From NCBI GenBank assembly GCA_036394195.1, contig DASWFO010000050.1, positions 1-7,180 on the forward strand: a stretch of DNA of 7,180 nucleotides, given 5' to 3'. Origin of the DNA: DATJPD01 sp036394195. Its GTDB lineage: Bacteria > Pseudomonadota > Alphaproteobacteria > CACIAM-22H2. Each line of letters starts with the position of its first letter. The stretch's first letter is position 1. Of this stretch, positions 5,457 to 7,180 are shown piece by piece. Below the pieces are notes generated by a model, which was given only the letters and a program-made list of their open reading frames with translations, was not told where the DNA came from and did not search any database. The position numbers were made by a program, and so were the translations under genes.

Positions 5457-5486
5457 GCAATAGCGGCAGCGGCAATAGCGGCTAGC
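5457..5486. repeat. Two-copy 15-base tandem repeat at the rhomboid 3' end
   Basis: GCAATAGCGGC occurs at 5457-5467 and again at 5472-5482, giving a 15-base period in which most positions match. The second copy overlaps the rhomboid stop codon. The first copy carries the same sequence as an extra duplicate outside the gene, consistent with a small slippage duplication. Confidence 0.5.
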
Positions 5487-6243
5487 CCCACGGACCGCGG
5501 CGTCCCCACGGGCTTGGGCTGTTCCACCGCCGCGGGAATTGCGACGGTGGCAAAGGCGGGCTCTGCGCCGGCGGGAAGCGGCGCGGCCGGAACAGATAGA
5601 TCAAGATCATGCCGGCGACGAAGCCCCCAATATGGGCGTACCACGCCACACCGCCTTCTCCCCGGCTCGACAACAGGATGCTCGCCACCTGCACGACGAT
5701 CCACCACAGCAGCAGGACCTTCGCGGGCAGGTGCAGCGGCGTGATCAGTCCCCAGAAGAACAGGACCAGCACCCGGGCGCGTGGGAACAGGACCAGATAC
5801 GCGCCGAGGATGCCCGAGATGGCGCCCGACGCGCCGATCATCGGCACGGTGGCGTCGGGCTCGACGAACGCTTGCGTCATCGCCGCCGCGACGCCGCAGA
5901 TCAGGTAGAAGACGACAAAGCGGATCGAGCCGAGCGCGTCGTCGACCGCACGTCCGAAGACCCACAGGTAGAGCATGTTGCCGGCGATGTGCAGGAACCC
6001 GCCGTGCAGGAACATCGAGGTGAACACGGTGAGCCACGGAGCGACCGTCGGGATCGCCGGGCTCAGATGGTGGGTGCCGAACAGCACCGACGGGATCATT
6101 CCGTAACCGAGCGCCACGATCTCGCTGCCGCGGCCCGGCAGCGAGATCTGATACAGAAAGACGGCGGTGCAGAGGCCGATGATCCCGGTCGTGGCGCTCG
6201 GCGGCCGCCGGGTGACATTGTCGTCCCGGAGGGGAATCAGCAT
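5482..6243 (-). CDS. Rhomboid-family intramembrane serine protease
   Basis: This 253-residue polytopic membrane protein cleaves transmembrane segments of client proteins inside the bilayer. It starts with the common 'MLIPLRDDN' of bacterial rhomboids. The six-helix core follows: a helix at about 18-34; the L1 loop and 'FLHGGFLHIAGNMLYLWVFG' (78-97), containing the H85-x3-N89 oxyanion pair; a helix at about 107-124; the catalytic serine in GASGAISG (S139); helices to about 191; and the catalytic histidine in 'AHIGGFVAGM' (H204). The Ser-His dyad is therefore intact. A Pro/Arg-rich tail (220-253) follows. The L1 region has an extra stretch, 'LGYGMIPSVLFGTHHLSPAIP', usual for this alphaproteobacterial group. 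The ATG at 6243 has no clear Shine-Dalgarno sequence, but the start fits the family. The substrate is unknown. An 834-base frame on the same strand overlaps it but is only a shadow. Confidence 0.93.
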   Translation of the reverse strand: MLIPLRDDNVTRRPPSATTGIIGLCTAVFLYQISLPGRGSEIVALGYGMIPSVLFGTHHLSPAIPTVAPWLTVFTSMFLHGGFLHIAGNMLYLWVFGRAVDDALGSIRFVVFYLICGVAAAMTQAFVEPDATVPMIGASGAISGILGAYLVLFPRARVLVLFFWGLITPLHLPAKVLLLWWIVVQVASILLSSRGEGGVAWYAHIGGFVAGMILIYLFRPRRFPPAQSPPLPPSQFPRRWNSPSPWGRRGPWG

Positions 6244-6294
6244 CGCGGATGACGCTTTGGAGACACGGAAGCCTCATCTAAGCGCCTCCCGCAA

Positions 6295-6313
6295 GGCGAG
6301 GCTAGCCCTCGCC
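6295..6313. other. GC-rich hairpin between the lipoprotein and rhomboid genes
   Basis: GGCGAGG (6295-6301) and CCTCGCC (6307-6313) form a perfect 7-bp stem with a 5-base loop, in the 147-base gap downstream of the Gly/His-rich lipoprotein gene. No T-run follows on the minus strand. It may help end the upstream transcript or separate the two genes; function is not established. Confidence 0.35.
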
Positions 6314-6390
6314 GCCGTGCGCGGCCGCCCATCGCCAGCGGCCGCGTCACGGATCGTCGCACACCTCAGCTGGCCCGTGATCCGGCATCT

Positions 6391-6780
6391 TTAGCGGTGA
6401 CCTCCACCACCCCCGCCATGGCCGCCGCCCCCGCCATGTCCGCCGCCCCCGCCGAAATGTCCGCCGCCATGTCCGGCGAAGCCAGCATGCCCAAAACCGT
6501 GGCCAAAGCCACCGTGGCCGAACCCACCGTGGCCGAAGTGGCCGTGATCGAAGTGGCCATGATCGAAGTGGTCGTGATCGAAGTGATGGTGGAAGCCGCC
6601 AAAGCAGCAGCCATACTCGAAGCCGAGCGAGCCATACGGATACACATCGTCATAGGCATAGGGATAAGGATAAGCGTAACCGGCGCCGGCATAACCGGGA
6701 TCGTCCGCGCAAGCGGAGAGCGCCATCGCCGCACCGATCAAGAGTGATAACGTCGCTGTTCTGACGCTGCGGCTGGTCAT
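6391..6780 (-). CDS. Gly/His-rich lipoprotein, putative metal-binding
   Basis: The product (129 residues) is a small lipoprotein of no family I can name. A short basic start and hydrophobic segment (10-20) lead to the lipobox LSAC with the modified cysteine at C24; after cleavage it would be lipid-anchored in the envelope. D26 follows at +2, with D27. Residues 29-57 are Tyr/Pro/Gly-rich (repeated YPY/YAY), followed by a Cys pair (C58-C59) and a tail (61-129) made almost only of Gly, His, Phe and Asp. By my count it carries 18 histidines, in DHGHF-like and then GGGGGH repeats. Such tails commonly bind Ni, Zn or Cu, so metal sequestration is plausible but unproven. I chose the ATG at 6780 because GGAG lies 6 bases upstream; an ATG at 6792 would add four residues. 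It lies 66 bases after the upstream gene on the same strand. Confidence 0.78.
   Translation of the reverse strand: MTSRSVRTATLSLLIGAAMALSACADDPGYAGAGYAYPYPYAYDDVYPYGSLGFEYGCCFGGFHHHFDHDHFDHGHFDHGHFGHGGFGHGGFGHGFGHAGFAGHGGGHFGGGGGHGGGGGHGGGGGGHR
6411..6585. repeat. Internal tandem repeats encoding the Gly/His tail
   Basis: Three consecutive 15-base units (6541-6555, 6556-6570, 6571-6585), all ending in GATCGAAGTG on the plus strand, encode DHGHF-type pentapeptides. Shorter 12-18-base units containing CCGTGGCCGAA recur at 6510-6540. A further series of roughly 18-base units (CCGCCATGTCCGCCGCCC-like, about 6411-6475) encodes the GGGGGH blocks. The units are near-identical at the DNA level, which suggests recent expansion by slippage. 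Confidence 0.75.
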
Positions 6781-6846
6781 GGTCGTCTCCATTCCTATGG
6801 CATTGGTCGATCTTCCCCCGGGTTGATGGTGTGGTCGTGTTGTTGA

Positions 6847-7180
6847 TTACATCCTGTCGTAGACATCGATGTAGCTGGCCGTGTGGCCTAGTCCGTCGCT
6901 GAGGGTGCCGCTGCAGTGCATCGTTTTTTGGTCCGCGGCGACGGTGCATGTCATGGTGTCCGTCTGCCCGGTCGTGCCTTTGAACGTTGCCTGAAGATCG
7001 CCTCCGGTCAGGCGGAAAGCCGCGCTCGTGTCGTTACTGACGGGATGAAATTCGCCGTTCGCCGGAGCGTCGAAGGTCTCGACGTCCGGCGGGGCCGGTG
7101 GGGCGACGACGGTGAGCGACCATTTCAGATGGGTGCCATCCGCGTCTGAAATCTCGGCCGTAACGTCATTCGGGACAGGC
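6847..7180 (-). CDS. Hypothetical protein, C-terminal part, cut by window edge
   Basis: The minus-strand frame is open from the right edge (first whole codon at 7179-7177) to the TAA at 6849-6847, giving 110 visible residues with no stop. I do not recognise the family. The visible part begins PVPNDVTAEISDADGTHLKWSLTVVAPPAPP, a beta-rich style with a Pro-rich linker. It then runs through 'AAFRLTGGDLQATFKGTTGQTDTMTCTV' and ends HCSGTLSDGLGHTASYIDVYDRM. Two cysteines (TCTV and HCSG, 10 residues apart) could form a disulfide if the protein is exported, which the composition suggests but the window cannot prove because the N-terminus is missing. It is followed after 66 bases by the Gly/His-rich lipoprotein gene on the same strand, so the two may share a transcript. 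The plus-strand frame across the same bases (6916-7149) shows no family resemblance and is taken as a shadow. Confidence 0.6.
   Translation of the reverse strand, partial: PVPNDVTAEISDADGTHLKWSLTVVAPPAPPDVETFDAPANGEFHPVSNDTSAAFRLTGGDLQATFKGTTGQTDTMTCTVAADQKTMHCSGTLSDGLGHTASYIDVYDRM

Noticed and set aside
5343..5481. Sigma-54 promoter upstream of the PRC-barrel gene (TGGCAC and TTGCA on the minus strand)
   Set aside because: The two elements are separated by 15 bases rather than the 4-5 needed for a -24/-12 promoter.
5444..6277. 277-codon minus-strand frame overlapping the rhomboid gene
   Set aside because: It is on the same strand but out of frame with the rhomboid, whose catalytic Ser, His and oxyanion Asn are all present in the other frame.

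Overview
The window is high-GC bacterial DNA. Gene content, strongly GC-biased third codon positions and protein sequence style all suggest an alphaproteobacterium, plausibly of the Hyphomicrobiales (Rhizobiales). This placement is inferred from family resemblance only; there is no rRNA or tRNA here to test it. No CRISPR array or intact insertion sequence is visible.

Layout from left to right. Positions 1-263 (+) hold the C-terminal end of a DNA-3-methyladenine glycosylase cut by the window edge. Positions 264-565 are mostly non-coding. They hold two hairpins, a perfect inverted repeat followed by a T-run, and a 24-codon minus-strand scrap resembling the N-terminus of a SAM-dependent methyltransferase. 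Positions 566-1861 (-) hold a two-gene unit: a secreted class III (BtuF/FhuD/MolA-type) substrate-binding protein followed by a small molbindin (Mop, single TOBE domain). A divergent intergenic region (1862-2023) carries two AT-rich palindromes that look like tandem ModE/Mo-boxes. Positions 2024-4808 (+) hold modA, modB and modC, a complete molybdate ABC transporter, with a 155-base spacer between modA and modB containing tiny ORFs joined by ATGA overlaps. The rest is on the minus strand: an exported PRC-barrel protein, a rhomboid intramembrane protease, a Gly/His-rich lipoprotein with a repetitive putative metal-binding region, and the C-terminal part of an unrecognised protein cut by the right edge.

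The coherent biological theme is molybdenum (or tungsten) handling. ModA captures the oxyanion in the periplasm, ModB and ModC import it, and Mop can store or buffer it in the cytoplasm. The divergently transcribed class III binding protein has no permease or ATPase of its own in the window. It shares the candidate ModE-controlled region and its downstream partner Mop, so it is the most interesting open question here. The minus-strand genes at 4857-7180 look like an independent envelope-associated set with no evident link to molybdate.
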